Assembly (NCBI GenBank): GCA_014529385.2
Contig: CM043963.1
Coordinates: forward strand, 71,070,412 to 71,132,411
Source of the DNA: Adiantum capillus-veneris
Lineage: Eukaryota > Streptophyta > Polypodiopsida > Polypodiales > Pteridaceae
Reading direction: 5' to 3'
DNA: 62,000 nucleotides
The first letter of the stretch is position 1; every line of letters starts with the position of its first letter. This document shows, piece by piece, positions 1 through 8,985 of the stretch. The notes beneath the pieces are model-generated. The model did not search any database. It was not told the DNA's origin and saw only the letters and a program-made list of their open reading frames with translations. Both the position numbers and the translations under genes were made by a program.

Positions 1-1316
1 CATTTGATTGCCCGAAAGCGTCTTTTCCACCATTGGTAGGTGAAACTGCTTTCTTTTGGGTTTTGCTTGTACACATGTGTCATTGATGACTATTTGAAGT
101 TGCTTATGAAGTTTCATGGCAGTCGGTCGTCAATTTTGGCCGTTATGCCAAAATGACGCTTTGTGTGTCTTTAGCTGAATTGATTGTTTTGACTCACTTT
201 TGGTGGTCCAAACTTGGAGATACTTCATGGCTGTATTGTCCTTGATGTTGTCAAGCTTCTTGTGAAGTTTGGTGTCGTTTCGACAACTTTTTCCTGTTTG
301 CCGCTTGCAGGCTCTCTTGACCTAGGGTTTTTCGAGTTGGTCTTTCTCGTACTTTGAGAGTTAGGAACTCATCTTCTACACTAGGGTAAGCCACCTGTTG
401 GTTCTTGCATGGTTTGGTTAGGCGGTTGTGCCTCTAGCTAGCATTATACCCGTTTCCCATCTGCTCTTGCTTCTTTGTTTTGGTTAGTTTTCGCGACAAA
501 AGTTAGTGATAAAAATCAAAAGCTTATGGCAACGAGTCTACCTCTCATATCTGGAGTCCTCTGAGCTCTCGTAGCAGTCGTAGAAGGTTGTAGAAGGTCA
601 GATGCTCATGTGTGCTCTTTGCTCTCTCCAAGTGGGCAATAATGCAAATGAGCTTGTAAGTGAAGTCAAAAATACTTAACTCTGGACTTCCCGGCTCACT
701 TGTTACCAAATTTGACATGTACTCCTATCTTGTCATGAAATGCACTTTAGGATTTGAAATTTCTCAATTTGGACTCCGTTTGACCTGTTTCTGAGAAATT
801 TGTCCACTTTGCCAAAATTCTGTCATTTCAGGCTTTCCGCAACTTTTTCCGAATTGTGCCCAATCTTTACCATGGGTTGCTCTTGTCATTAGGATCATCA
901 CCATCTATTCTTTTCTTTTTTTTAATCTCGTTTCACCTGTTTTTTTAATTTTTCTTTTACTTTTATTAAGAAAATCCTAAAAAATAAAGAAAAATAGCAA
1001 ATTGAAACCAAAAAATTCCAAAAATACACCATAATTAGCTGGTAACCCTGTGTATATGTATATACACTTATTTGTGGTTTCTTGGCTTGGATTACCACTT
1101 TTTGGCTCCAAAAACACGCATATTTAGTCGTATTTACAAACTTGGAGACTCAAATTCATCATTTGATCTCTTATTATTGCAAAACAAAGTATATAAGGGC
1201 ATAAATATTATCAATATCCGCAATCAAACATAAAAAATTGGAAATCATGTAAGACACTGCCCTCGTAATATCATTTTCTTTGTCCTTATTGCTTGTAGTT
1301 CCTGTATACCTGTATA
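1..1316. other. Noncoding stretch left of Gypsy-1 coding region
   Basis: I find no convincing gene here. The stretch lies beyond the last reading frame of the minus-strand Gypsy-1 element and is probably its 3' untranslated region, its 3' LTR, or older flanking DNA. I compared it by eye with the right-hand LTR that begins at 17391 and found no obvious match, so the 3' LTR is either outside the window or not recognisable. A short hairpin with arms TTTTGGC and GCCAAAA lies near 136-156. An A/T-rich patch covers about 905-1030. Confidence 0.4.
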
Positions 1317-1330
1317 CCTCCCCCCCTCCT
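1317..1330 (-). promoter_or_regulatory. Candidate polypurine tract of Gypsy-1
   Basis: On the minus strand this is an uninterrupted purine run, AGGAGGGGGGGAGG, downstream of the last Gypsy-1 reading frame. That is the position expected for the plus-strand primer of an LTR retrotransposon. No LTR end matching the right-hand LTR was recognised next to it, so the assignment rests on composition and position only. Confidence 0.4.
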
Positions 1331-1351
1331 AGTCTGAGTCCTCCCGGACGA

Positions 1352-2110
1352 CTATGAAGTGTTTGAGGGTGAAGCCTTGTAGTTGTTGTGGTCATGCCTG
1401 GTGAATTCAATTGTAGAGCGATGAAATAGCAATATTTGCAATAATGCCGCTCTTTGTTTGATTGTCAGGCTTTTGGGCAATATTTGTGTTGTCTGTAGCA
1501 CTGGTGTTGTAGAATCAGTACCTAGGTTTTTGTTTACATTTGTGTCGTTTTTTATAATCCAAATCTGCTTCCGATTTTCCTGTGCTTGCCACAAACTCTT
1601 TGCTACCCAAATCTGCTTGACTTTAGGTTGTGATGGCTCTGTCCTTGAATACTGAGGATTCTCTGTTGATTGTACTAAAGGGAGTTCCTGTTTACAAATC
1701 TTTGGAATCCAACTTTCTTTGCTATGGCTTTGTGTTGTCATCAACTTCTTTGGAATCCAGATTCGTTTCACTGAATTTGGTTGTCTGAAATCACTCTATT
1801 GTCTGGTGTTGCAGACTTTGTTTTCCATTTTTGTTCTCTCTGGAACAACTTTCTTTGGCTTCCATACCAACTTTGAGTCTGTCTTCATCCAAGGTTGAGC
1901 TATGCGTGTATTTTCTATCTTCCCTACCCGTATCTGAGATTTCTTCTTTGAGGAGCGTTCCGGTTGTGTAGACGTGGCTTTTGGTTGCCATCGCTCCTTC
2001 TTCACCTCTTTAGGTCGTTTACCTTTGTCATTGGATTCTTCGGCTTGCACCTGTACGGTTGCTTTGGAGAACGGAATGGAATGATTTTCCTCCTCATATT
2101 TGATTTTAAT
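1352..2110 (-). pseudogene. Gypsy-1 3' tail with W-x-P-K repeats
   Basis: This continues the frame of the integrase/retropepsin ORF (2111-2755) after its stop at 2111-2113. A second in-frame stop lies at 1796-1798. The translated tail is rich in Lys, Gln, Ser and Thr. It carries recurring Trp-centred motifs: RWQPK, QPWMK, LVWKPKK, RIWIPKK, ESWIPK, QIWVAK and QIWIIK. Similar W-V-P-K segments occur next to zinc knuckles in some plant retroelement Gag proteins; here they follow the integrase. No known domain was recognised. The repeats suggest a nucleic-acid-binding or structural tail, which is inference. Confidence 0.5.
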
Positions 2111-2755
2111 TTAATTTGAGCACCAATTAATCATCGCATTGTACTGCTTTTGCCATGGTTGCCCTAGTAACAACGGATGTTGCGTAGCTTTGTCTTCAAC
2201 CACATAAAACATATGTGGATACACATATTGATTGATCTGTACGTGCAGTAATGTGCATCCGATTGCCTTAATTGAGTGTGTTGAATAACTTTTCAACTCC
2301 TGTTTGGCAGTTTGCAACTTAGTTTCATGTTTCAATTGTTTGTACAAACTGACTGAAAGCAGGTTAGCTTGTGCTCCTGAATCCAATAGTGCTCTGGCAT
2401 TAATCTGGTTTGGCCCCACTTTGACCTCGATGATGGGCTCTACTTTGTCTTCACCCATCCCTGATACACTAACTACGTTTATTCGTAAGGCTCCTTCATT
2501 GCGTTGTCGCTGACGCAATAGTCTTCTTTTCTCCATTCTTTCTTTTGCTTCCGCTTGCACTTCCTCAACAATCTTTTTCTTTTTCTGAAGTCGCAGTTTA
2601 TCTTGATGTATTTTGAGAAGCATGTCCTGGGTTAGTGGCAAATGATACTTCTTCAATCTGTAGCCAGTAATCCAGCTTGGCATTTCTTCTTCGTCTAATG
2701 TAGCAAACTTGACGGCCCCGCTTGGTGATAGATCTTTAATCACAAGTGGTTCCAT
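2111..2755 (-). CDS. Integrase C-terminal tail fused to a second retropepsin-like domain (Gypsy-1)
   Basis: This is a 214-residue open frame. Residues 1-38 match the post-core end of gypsy integrases (IKDLSPSGAVK, then WITGYRLKKYH). Residues 45-90 are a highly charged Lys/Gln/Arg/Glu helix, probably coiled coil. Residues 105-212 look like a retroviral-type aspartic protease: catalytic ALLDSGAQ at 122-129, a hydrophobic beta-strand pattern, then LLLGQPW at 195-201, in the place of the usual ILG motif, and MINW near the end. A protease after integrase is not the usual gypsy order, and a normal-position protease also exists at 11487-12551. The frame is continuous across both parts, so the join is not made by a later frameshift. 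The start is arbitrary, because the frame is the tail of a longer polyprotein. Confidence 0.65.
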   Translation of the reverse strand: MEPLVIKDLSPSGAVKFATLDEEEMPSWITGYRLKKYHLPLTQDMLLKIHQDKLRLQKKKKIVEEVQAEAKERMEKRRLLRQRQRNEGALRINVVSVSGMGEDKVEPIIEVKVGPNQINARALLDSGAQANLLSVSLYKQLKHETKLQTAKQELKSYSTHSIKAIGCTLLHVQINQYVYPHMFYVVEDKATQHPLLLGQPWQKQYNAMINWCSN

Positions 2756-3797
2756 CCCTCGCTTTTTAAGTTTTTTTGCATGCTAGGACAAAGTCCCCAA
2801 TTTTAAACTCTTTAGTTCGTACATGCTTATCAAAGAACTCTTTTTGTTGCCTTTTCTGAGCGTAGATTGAAGCCACAGCTTTTAAGCAAAGCTCATCTAG
2901 CTTTTCAAGGTCGTTTATTCTATCTGAAATCTCATGTTATGTCCACTCTAATTCCTTAGCTACTCTTAGTGTTGGAATTAAAAATTCTATTGCTAAAATA
3001 GCATTTAAACCAAAAACCATGTTGTATGGGGTCGTTCCTATCGATGTTTTATATGCTACCCTATACGCCCATAATGTCGAATGTAATCTCTGGTCCCAAT
3101 CATTTCTTGACTCAGATACAATCTTTGTAAGAATCGTGCATATGGTTTTGTTCGTCGCCTCAGCTTGTCCATTGGCTTGGGGATGATATGGAGCTGATTT
3201 ACGATGTATTACCATGAATTCATCTAGAAGGATCTCTATCACTTCATTTATGAAGTGTGTGCCTCGGTCACTCATAATTTCTATTGGTAATCCATATCGT
3301 ACAAAGACGCGTTCATACAAAAATTGTGCCGTGGTCCTGGCATCGGCTTTTTGAGTTGCTTTTTCCTCAACCCACTTTGTTAGATAGTCGCCACAACAAT
3401 GTATTGTGCATGAGTCCTATATGCTGGAGGTGAGATAGGTCCAACATAATCAATCCCCCTATTTTGCAAAGGCTCTTGCTCCCATCATTGGTCTAAGCGG
3501 CATATCATCTCTTTTCAGTGGTACTTTTTTTGCTGACAATCATCACATCGTTTTACATATTCCTCAGCATCCATGTGTAATGTCGGCCACCATATTCCTG
3601 CAGCTAAGACAATTTTTGTTGTCTTATCACCTCAGAAATGGCCTCCACCTACTCCTCCATGAGCCTGCTCTAGGATTATCACATACTCTGACTCTGATGC
3701 GCACATCCTAAGCTAGTTGTCCTTTCCTCTCTTATAGAGTTGATTTCCTATTAAAGCGTAATCTCACGCTTCTGCCTGTACAGCTCTCTGACGCGCT
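2756..3797 (-). pseudogene. Integrase zinc-binding domain and catalytic core, Gypsy-1
   Basis: On the minus strand, a broken H2C2 zinc-binding region (about 3540-3700; GGHF, WWPT and CDDCQ are visible) is followed by 'GIDYVGP' (first catalytic Asp) and then an open 127-residue stretch (2937-3320). That stretch contains SDRGTHF (second Asp) and PYHPQANGQAEATNK (catalytic Glu), then WAYRVAYKTSIGTTPY. Downstream comes the usual basic linker ending 'FKIGDFVLA'. Stops and frameshifts interrupt it: the stop at 2937-2939, another near 2764-2768, and several in the zinc region. The domain would insert Gypsy-1 cDNA into the genome, but this copy cannot make an intact enzyme. Copia-1 sits immediately to the right. 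Confidence 0.8.
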
Positions 3798-3800
3798 TTT
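3796..3800. repeat. Target site duplication of Copia-1 (left), CTTTT
   Basis: CTTTT directly precedes the 5' LTR and the same five bases follow the 3' LTR at 8981-8985. This proves that the two Gypsy-1 fragments on either side were contiguous before Copia-1 inserted. Confidence 0.95.
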
Positions 3801-4027
3801 TGTTACCATATACATGTGGTAGTGATGTGTGTGAACACACTAGGACCGCCGGGGCATTTTTTCCCTCTTTAGGAGGTTTTTTCCCCCGTGCATTGTATAT
3901 ACGCCCATCACTCTAGGGCTATCTATCTTTCCATTGTACACTAAGTAACACACTCTCTATTGTGTGCTTTGAGCTTCCTTCGTCTTCTCCAAGCTGTGTG
4001 TGTTTCTCTGCAACCCTAATTCCAACA
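3801..4027 (+). repeat. Copia-1 5' LTR
   Basis: It begins TGTTACCATA, ends AATTCCAACA (TG...CA) and matches 8754-8980 over its whole 227 bp by eye. It contains a TATA-like TATATA at 3896-3901, two TTTAGGAGG/TTTTTTCCC blocks and a 3' part rich in CT/GT. It is the presumed promoter of the element. Confidence 0.97.
3896..3901 (+). promoter_or_regulatory. TATA-like box in Copia-1 LTR
   Basis: TATATA sits about 96 bp into the LTR. The same element recurs in the 3' LTR and in the Copia-2 LTR near 19460-19470. Its position fits a U3 core promoter; transcription start is not known. Confidence 0.5.
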
Positions 4028-4029
4028 AT

Positions 4030-4041
4030 TGGTATCAGAGC
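4030..4041 (+). promoter_or_regulatory. Copia-1 primer-binding site (tRNA-iMet type)
   Basis: TGGTATCAGAGC lies two bases after the LTR end. It is complementary to the 3' end of plant initiator tRNA-Met, the common primer of copia elements. Confidence 0.93.
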
Positions 4042-4389
4042 AGGTCACGTCCTCCCGGGCTTAGTCGCCAGCTGCTCCAGCACACGCCTGCTCACTTTCT
4101 CCGATTTCAGTGAGCTTTGGCAAGCGTTCGCAGGTCGACAAATATTTTGGGATAGCTCGAAGTGCTCGGTCTGCTCAGAATTTTGATTTGGGCTCATTTC
4201 GCCCTCCGTTTCCACTACGGGCAGTACTGCACAGGTTTTTTCGTCATTTTGTGCAGATTTTCTGTCAGTGCCGTTTTCTGCATAACAGGTGCCTTATAGT
4301 CTTCTACGGTTTGTGCTATATAGCACAAGTTGTTCCCGCTCCATTTCTCCTATTTTCGGGCAGTTTTCACATCAGGTGCAGCATTTACC

Positions 4390-5739
4390 ATGGCTGACAA
4401 CAACAACACAGATGTGTTCAAGATGTTTGCTGCTGAGGACAGGTTGGATGGGGACAACTACCCTATGTGGGCTTATATGATGCAACACGTTCTTGTGTCA
4501 AAAGGTGTCTGGAACATTGTGCAGGGCATTGATGTACGTCCTGGTTCTGAAGATGTAGGCGATATTGAGGATGTTGCAGGTCTTGCTGCAAGGATTGCAG
4601 CTGTTAGAGTTGTTTTGCCTACAGCAGAACAAGCTCGTTGGGATGTTAAGGATGCGCAGGCTCATGCATTGATTGCGTTGTCTGTGAAGCGCACCATTAT
4701 TCCTCACATCCGTTCAGCAAAATCTGCAAAACAGGCTTGGGATATTCTAGCAGGTCTTTATGCAAGCCGCAATGAGGCTAAAATTGCTTTGCTGCGTAAA
4801 GAGCTAGAGTCGAAGATTATGCATGAGGAAGATGATATGGACACTTTCCTTGCTAGTGTCAAGGATATCAATGAGCAACTCATTTCTGCAGGTGAAGTCA
4901 TTTCTGACAGTTCCCTTGTGCAGACTGTTCTTGATGCCTTACCAGATTCCTACCAGACTTTTGCTAGTACTTGGAGACTGATGACCCAAGGAAATCCTGA
5001 AGTTGTCAAGTTTGATGCATTATGCACATTGCTGTTGCAAGAGTCACTTTCTAGAAAAAACAGGACTAGGCAGCGTGCAGTTGAACAGGCTTTTATTGCT
5101 TCTCAAAGAAAGGGTGGTAACAGTAATGCAGCCACTTCTTATGGTTCTGCTGCGAGTGGCAAAATTTCTGTTCCTAATGCTTCTGCTGGCAGCACTTCGT
5201 CTGGCAATTCTGGTGATAAGGGCAAAAAGAAGATGCGTTGCCATTATTGTAAAGCCAATGATCACTTGATCAAGTCGTGTCCTAAGTTGAAGGCCAAAGA
5301 GGCTAAGAAGAAAGAGGGTGGTTCCACTGCAAATGCTGGTTCCACTACAAATGCAGCCATTGTTGAGTCTTCTGTGAAAGGAGATTGTGATGCTGATGTT
5401 GATGCAGAATGGGCTTTTAGCGTAGAGTGCACTTACAATCCTGCTGTCCATGATGCATGCTTGTCAGTTGCTGCAGATTCACATGTGTGGTATTTCGACA
5501 GTGGTGCTACAAAGCACATTACCTCACATCGTGAATTGTTTACCTCTCTCGAGTCTGTCCCTCATGGGAATTCAGTCACTTGTGCCAACAACGCCTCTTA
5601 TCCAGTTCAGGGAGTTGGAAAGATTGTGCTCACTGTGCTGCTAATGGCAGTTCCTTCACACTTGTTGATGCACTTTATGTACCTGGGATCAAGAAGAATC
5701 TCTTGTCTGTATCCGCACTTGCTAGACTTGGACTTGTAG
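4390..5739 (+). CDS. Copia-1 Gag and start of protease
   Basis: I start at the ATG at 4390 (MADNNNTDVFKMF), because the Gag homology begins there and the open frame upstream, from 4330, is LTR-downstream leader. The protein shows the copia Gag fold (UBN2-type: 'LDGDNYPMWAYMMQHVL', later 'LPDSYQTFASTWRLM') and a complete CCHC zinc knuckle at 5239-5280 (CHYCKANDHLIKSC). The retropepsin catalytic site WYFDSGATKHITSH lies near 5488-5530. The frame then leaves the protease near 5630 and ends in out-of-frame residues at 5739. Gag would form the particle and bind RNA, and the protease would mature the polyprotein. The last part of this ORF (about 5640-5739) is not real protein. Confidence 0.9.
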   Translation: MADNNNTDVFKMFAAEDRLDGDNYPMWAYMMQHVLVSKGVWNIVQGIDVRPGSEDVGDIEDVAGLAARIAAVRVVLPTAEQARWDVKDAQAHALIALSVKRTIIPHIRSAKSAKQAWDILAGLYASRNEAKIALLRKELESKIMHEEDDMDTFLASVKDINEQLISAGEVISDSSLVQTVLDALPDSYQTFASTWRLMTQGNPEVVKFDALCTLLLQESLSRKNRTRQRAVEQAFIASQRKGGNSNAATSYGSAASGKISVPNASAGSTSSGNSGDKGKKKMRCHYCKANDHLIKSCPKLKAKEAKKKEGGSTANAGSTTNAAIVESSVKGDCDADVDAEWAFSVECTYNPAVHDACLSVAADSHVWYFDSGATKHITSHRELFTSLESVPHGNSVTCANNASYPVQGVGKIVLTVLLMAVPSHLLMHFMYLGSRRISCLYPHLLDLDL

Positions 5740-7181
5740 TCAAATTTGTGGATGACAGATGTACAGTTCATGATCTCAGTTTTGGTGATGAAATTGTTGC
5801 ATCTGGGCTTTTGTGCCGTGGGCTGTATAAGCTCACTTTGTATGACAAGTGTGGACAAAATTTTGCAAATGCTGTTGCAGATTCAAGGGCTATTTCAGAT
5901 GCAAAACTTTGGCATTCACGTTTTGGTCATCTGAATTTTGCCAGTTTGCTGCGTTTGCAGAAATCTGATATGGTTGCTTCTTTGCCGCCTCTTGAAGCAC
6001 CTATCAAACATGTTTGTGAAGGCTGTATTCTGGGTAAAATGCAGCGTTCTAAGTTTCCAAAGGATGGTTCAGTTAGGGCCACATGCAGGTTGCATCTTGT
6101 GCATAGTGACGTTTGTGGGCCCATGCAAACTCCGTCCTTGGGCAATTACCTGTACTTCGTGACTTTCATTGATGATTACTCCAGGCATGCGTGGGTATTT
6201 CCGCTTAAAGCGAAGTCCGAAGTTTTTATGTGCTTCAAACAATTTTTGGCTATGGCTGAAAATGTCTCAAAATGTACTATGGGCACCCTCCGTTCCGATC
6301 GAGGGGGGGAGTATATGTCTCATGAATTTAATGCATTTCTGGCTAGTCGTGGGATAAAACACCAATGTACAGTGCCTTATACACCTCAGCAAAATGGTGT
6401 TGCTGAGAGGAAAAATAGGTCACTAACGGAAATGGCACGATGTATGGTCAAAAGTCAAGCTTTGCCGCATTCTTTTTGGCTTGAGGCCATCATGTGTGCC
6501 ACTTATGTACTTAACAGGTGTCCTACGAAAGCTTTGCAGTCTATTACTCCATATGAAGCATGGCATGATAGAAAACCTTCTATTGAGCACATGCGTGTTT
6601 TTGGCTGTTTGGCATATGCTTTGGTGCCACAAGTGCAGCGCAGAAAATTGGATGATAAGGCTGTCAAATGTATTTTTGTTGGTTATAGTGCTGAAAGCAA
6701 AGGTTACAGGTTGTATCATCCGCAAACAAAACGTATTTTGGTTTCACGGGATGTAGTGTTTGTGGAAGATTCTGTTCAACCCTTGCTGTCATGTACTAGA
6801 GACAATAATGTAAGCTTACAGGACATTTACGACACTTTGTTGCCTCTTTTCAGTGGTGGAAATACGAATGTAAGTTCCAATGAGGCAAATGTACAGCCTA
6901 TGGGGGTTTCTGAAAATGTTTTAGAACAGCCTATTACTGATGCAGATGTACATGATGTACTTGATGAGGAAAGGGCTGAAAATGAGCAGGCTAGAGGTAT
7001 GCCAAAATGGCTGGTGCACACTTTGCGTGACAGTAAATTGGATGCACCTTTATCTAGTCGTACTCGTTCAGGCTCTCGCCATGCATCTTATGCATCAGAT
7101 TGTTATGCTTTGGCTGTGTCTAGTTTACATGATGTTGAGGAGCCTCTGTCTTTTGATGAAGCACAGAATTCAGAAAATTGA
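5628..7181 (+). CDS. Copia-1 protease end and integrase
   Basis: The frame resumes one phase away from the Gag frame near 5628 with the end of the protease (NGSSFTLVDALYVPGIKKNL). The integrase follows. Its HHCC zinc domain is at about 5912-6050 (HSRFGHLNF ... CEGCILGK). The catalytic core has 'HSDVCGPM' (Asp) and TLRSDRGGEY (Asp), and PYTPQQNGVAERKNRS carries the Glu. A copia-typical tail follows, with a GKK-less linker rich in Ser/Asn, ending near LSSRTRSGSRHASYASDCYAL. It ends at an in-frame TGA (7179-7181). At the matching place the older Copia-2 copy has TGG, so the stop is probably a recent mutation. Comparison with Copia-2 suggests a single-base deletion at the upstream frameshift. Confidence 0.9.
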   Translation, partial: AHCAANGSSFTLVDALYVPGIKKNLLSVSALARLGLVVKFVDDRCTVHDLSFGDEIVASGLLCRGLYKLTLYDKCGQNFANAVADSRAISDAKLWHSRFGHLNFASLLRLQKSDMVASLPPLEAPIKHVCEGCILGKMQRSKFPKDGSVRATCRLHLVHSDVCGPMQTPSLGNYLYFVTFIDDYSRHAWVFPLKAKSEVFMCFKQFLAMAENVSKCTMGTLRSDRGGEYMSHEFNAFLASRGIKHQCTVPYTPQQNGVAERKNRSLTEMARCMVKSQALPHSFWLEAIMCATYVLNRCPTKALQSITPYEAWHDRKPSIEHMRVFGCLAYALVPQVQRRKLDDKAVKCIFVGYSAESKGYRLYHPQTKRILVSRDVVFVEDSVQPLLSCTRDNNVSLQDIYDTLLPLFSGGNTNVSSNEANVQPMGVSENVLEQPITDADVHDVLDEERAENEQARGMPKWLVHTLRDSKLDAPLSSRTRSGSRHASYASDCYALAVSSLHDVEEPLSFDEAQNSEN

Positions 7182-8678
7182 ATTGCTGCCATGAAATCAG
7201 AATATGATGCACTTATAGAGAATGACACATGGACTTTATGTGATTTGCCTCCTGGCAAAAAAGCCATTGGTACGAAGTGGGTTTACAAGTTGAAACGCAA
7301 GCCGGATGGTGAGATCGATCGCCATAAGGCTCGACTTGTTGCAAAGGGTTATGCACAACAAAAAGGCATAGATTATGAAGAGACTTTTGCTCCCACTTGT
7401 CGTATGACTACTGTGCGTTTTCTATGTGCATTGGCAGCTCATTTTGGTTGGGATGTACATCAATCAGACATTGTTACTGCTTTCTTGAATGGTGACATAT
7501 TTGAGGAAGTTTATGTAACGCAGCCTCGCGGTTTTGTCATAAAAGGACAAGAGGACAAAGTGTGCAAATGTAAGAAGGCTTTGTATGGGTTGAAGCAATC
7601 TCCTCGTGCTTGGTATGAGAAAGCTGACACTCATTTGGTTAAACGAGGCTTTCGTAACAGTCCAACAGAAAGCACATTGTATGTAAAGCGTGAGGATGAT
7701 GTATTTCTCATTGTGGTTCTTTATGTTGATGATTTGCTGATCACTGGACCAAATGAGAGACATATTGCTGAATTTAAGGCTGATTTGAATGCTACTTTCA
7801 AGATGAAAGATTTGGGGCTGTTGCATCATTACTTGGGTATACAGTTTAAGCAGTGTGATGGTGGTATTGCCTTGTGTCAGAAAAGTTACATAGAGACATT
7901 GCTATGTAAGTTTGGACTTGAGGATTGCAAACCTATTGCCACTCCCATGGAAACAGGTTTGAAGTTGAGTCTACATGATGCTGGTGATCCTGCTGATGTC
8001 ACTCTTTACCAAACTGCTGTTGGCTGCCTCATTTATGTATGCAACACGAGGCCAGATATTCAGTTTGCAGTCTCGCAGGTCAGCAGATTTATGCATAGCC
8101 CAGGGTCTAAGCATTGGCAGGCTGTCAAGAGGATTTTCCGCTACCTTAGTGGCACTTTACATCTTGGCTTGTTTTATCCCAAGGGGGGATCATTGCCGCC
8201 AGACTTACATGCTTTTTTGGACTCAGATTGGGCTGGTTGTTTTGACACGCGAGTGTCCACAAGTGGTTTTTGTTTCATGCTTGGCAGTTCATGTATATCA
8301 TGGTTGAGCAAGAAGCAACCTACTGTGGCCACTTCAAGTTGTGAGGCTGAGTACAGGGCAGTCTTCACAGCTACGGTTGAGTGTGTATGGCTCAGACGCC
8401 TTATGGCTGACTTGGGTGTTGGACAGGACACTGCCAACACTATCTACACTGACAGTCAGAGCGCATTGGCAGTTGCGAGGAACCCAGTTTTTCATGCTCG
8501 CACAAAGCACATTGAGGTGCATTACCACTATGTCAGGGAGAGGCTCTCAGCAGGAGAGATCAGCTTGGCTTATGTGCCAACACAGGACAACCTTGCAGAT
8601 CTTTTCACAAAGGCATTGTCTCGTGAGAAGCTTGAAGCTTTCCGCAAAGCTTTGGGCTTACTCCCCTTTGTGGACTGA
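7182..8678 (+). CDS. Copia-1 reverse transcriptase and RNase H
   Basis: This has the same frame as the integrase segment and is separated from it only by the TGA at 7179-7181. The first internal ATG is at 7191, but the segment is really the C-terminal half of the polyprotein. RT motifs: TKWVYKLKRKPDGEIDRHKARLV (copia RT start, shown in part), SDIVTAFLNGD, and the catalytic YVDD at 7722-7733 in 'VLYVDDLLITG'. RNase H motifs: 'FLDSDWAGC', SSCEAEYRA, YTDSQSA and the copia-specific RTKHIEVHYHYVRE. Length and motif order are those of a complete enzyme. It ends at TGA 8676-8678, just before the polypurine tract. Confidence 0.92.
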   Translation: MAAMKSEYDALIENDTWTLCDLPPGKKAIGTKWVYKLKRKPDGEIDRHKARLVAKGYAQQKGIDYEETFAPTCRMTTVRFLCALAAHFGWDVHQSDIVTAFLNGDIFEEVYVTQPRGFVIKGQEDKVCKCKKALYGLKQSPRAWYEKADTHLVKRGFRNSPTESTLYVKREDDVFLIVVLYVDDLLITGPNERHIAEFKADLNATFKMKDLGLLHHYLGIQFKQCDGGIALCQKSYIETLLCKFGLEDCKPIATPMETGLKLSLHDAGDPADVTLYQTAVGCLIYVCNTRPDIQFAVSQVSRFMHSPGSKHWQAVKRIFRYLSGTLHLGLFYPKGGSLPPDLHAFLDSDWAGCFDTRVSTSGFCFMLGSSCISWLSKKQPTVATSSCEAEYRAVFTATVECVWLRRLMADLGVGQDTANTIYTDSQSALAVARNPVFHARTKHIEVHYHYVRERLSAGEISLAYVPTQDNLADLFTKALSREKLEAFRKALGLLPFVD

Positions 8679-8743
8679 TCCTGTCCTCAGGGCATGGCAC
8701 TTCCCTTTACTCATGTGCCAGCTCTCGTTCACCGCATCACTCC

Positions 8744-8751
8744 AGGGGGGA
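8744..8751 (+). promoter_or_regulatory. Copia-1 polypurine tract
   Basis: AGGGGGGA lies three bases upstream of the 3' LTR, in the position of the plus-strand primer. Confidence 0.85.
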
Positions 8752-8753
8752 TT

Positions 8754-8980
8754 TGTTACCATATACATGTGGTAGTGATGTGTGTGAACACACTAGGACC
8801 GCCGGGGCATTTTTTCCCTCTTTAGGAGGTTTTTTCCCCCGTGCATTGTATATACGCCCATCACTCTAGGGCTATCTATCTTTCCATTGTACACTAAGTA
8901 ACACACTCTCTATTGTGTGCTTTGAGCTTCCTTCGTCTTCTCCAAGCTGTGTGTGTTTCTCTGCAACCCTAATTCCAACA
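8754..8980 (+). repeat. Copia-1 3' LTR
   Basis: 227 bp, TGTTACC...CCAACA, apparently identical to 3801-4027. CTTTT (8981-8985) follows as the right target duplication. Confidence 0.97.
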
Positions 8981-8985
8981 CTTTT

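Larger units (their letters stand above)
3801..8980 (+). mobile_element. Copia-1: young, near full-length Ty1/copia retrotransposon
   Basis: The 5180-bp element has two 227-bp LTRs (3801-4027 and 8754-8980) that look identical base for base, a tRNA-iMet PBS, a polypurine tract, and coding order Gag, protease, integrase, RT, RNase H, which is diagnostic for copia. It lies inside the Gypsy-1 integrase region with TSD CTTTT. Identical LTRs imply a recent insertion. Despite this, the polyprotein is broken twice: a frameshift near 5630 in the protease region and an in-frame TGA at 7179-7181 between integrase and RT. Copia-2 at 19.4-30.5 kb is an older relative. Confidence 0.97.

Noticed and set aside
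1-1316. Gypsy-1 3' LTR
   Set aside because: No visible similarity to the LTR at 17391-18390 by eye; a computed alignment would decide.
2111-2755. Envelope-like third ORF of an Athila/retrovirus-type element
   Set aside because: No transmembrane segments or signal peptide; the DSGA and LLLG motifs indicate a protease fold instead.
5580-5700. Programmed frameshift between Copia-1 Gag-protease and integrase frames
   Set aside because: The shift falls inside the protease, and comparison with Copia-2 points to an indel. A lesion is more likely than regulated frameshifting.
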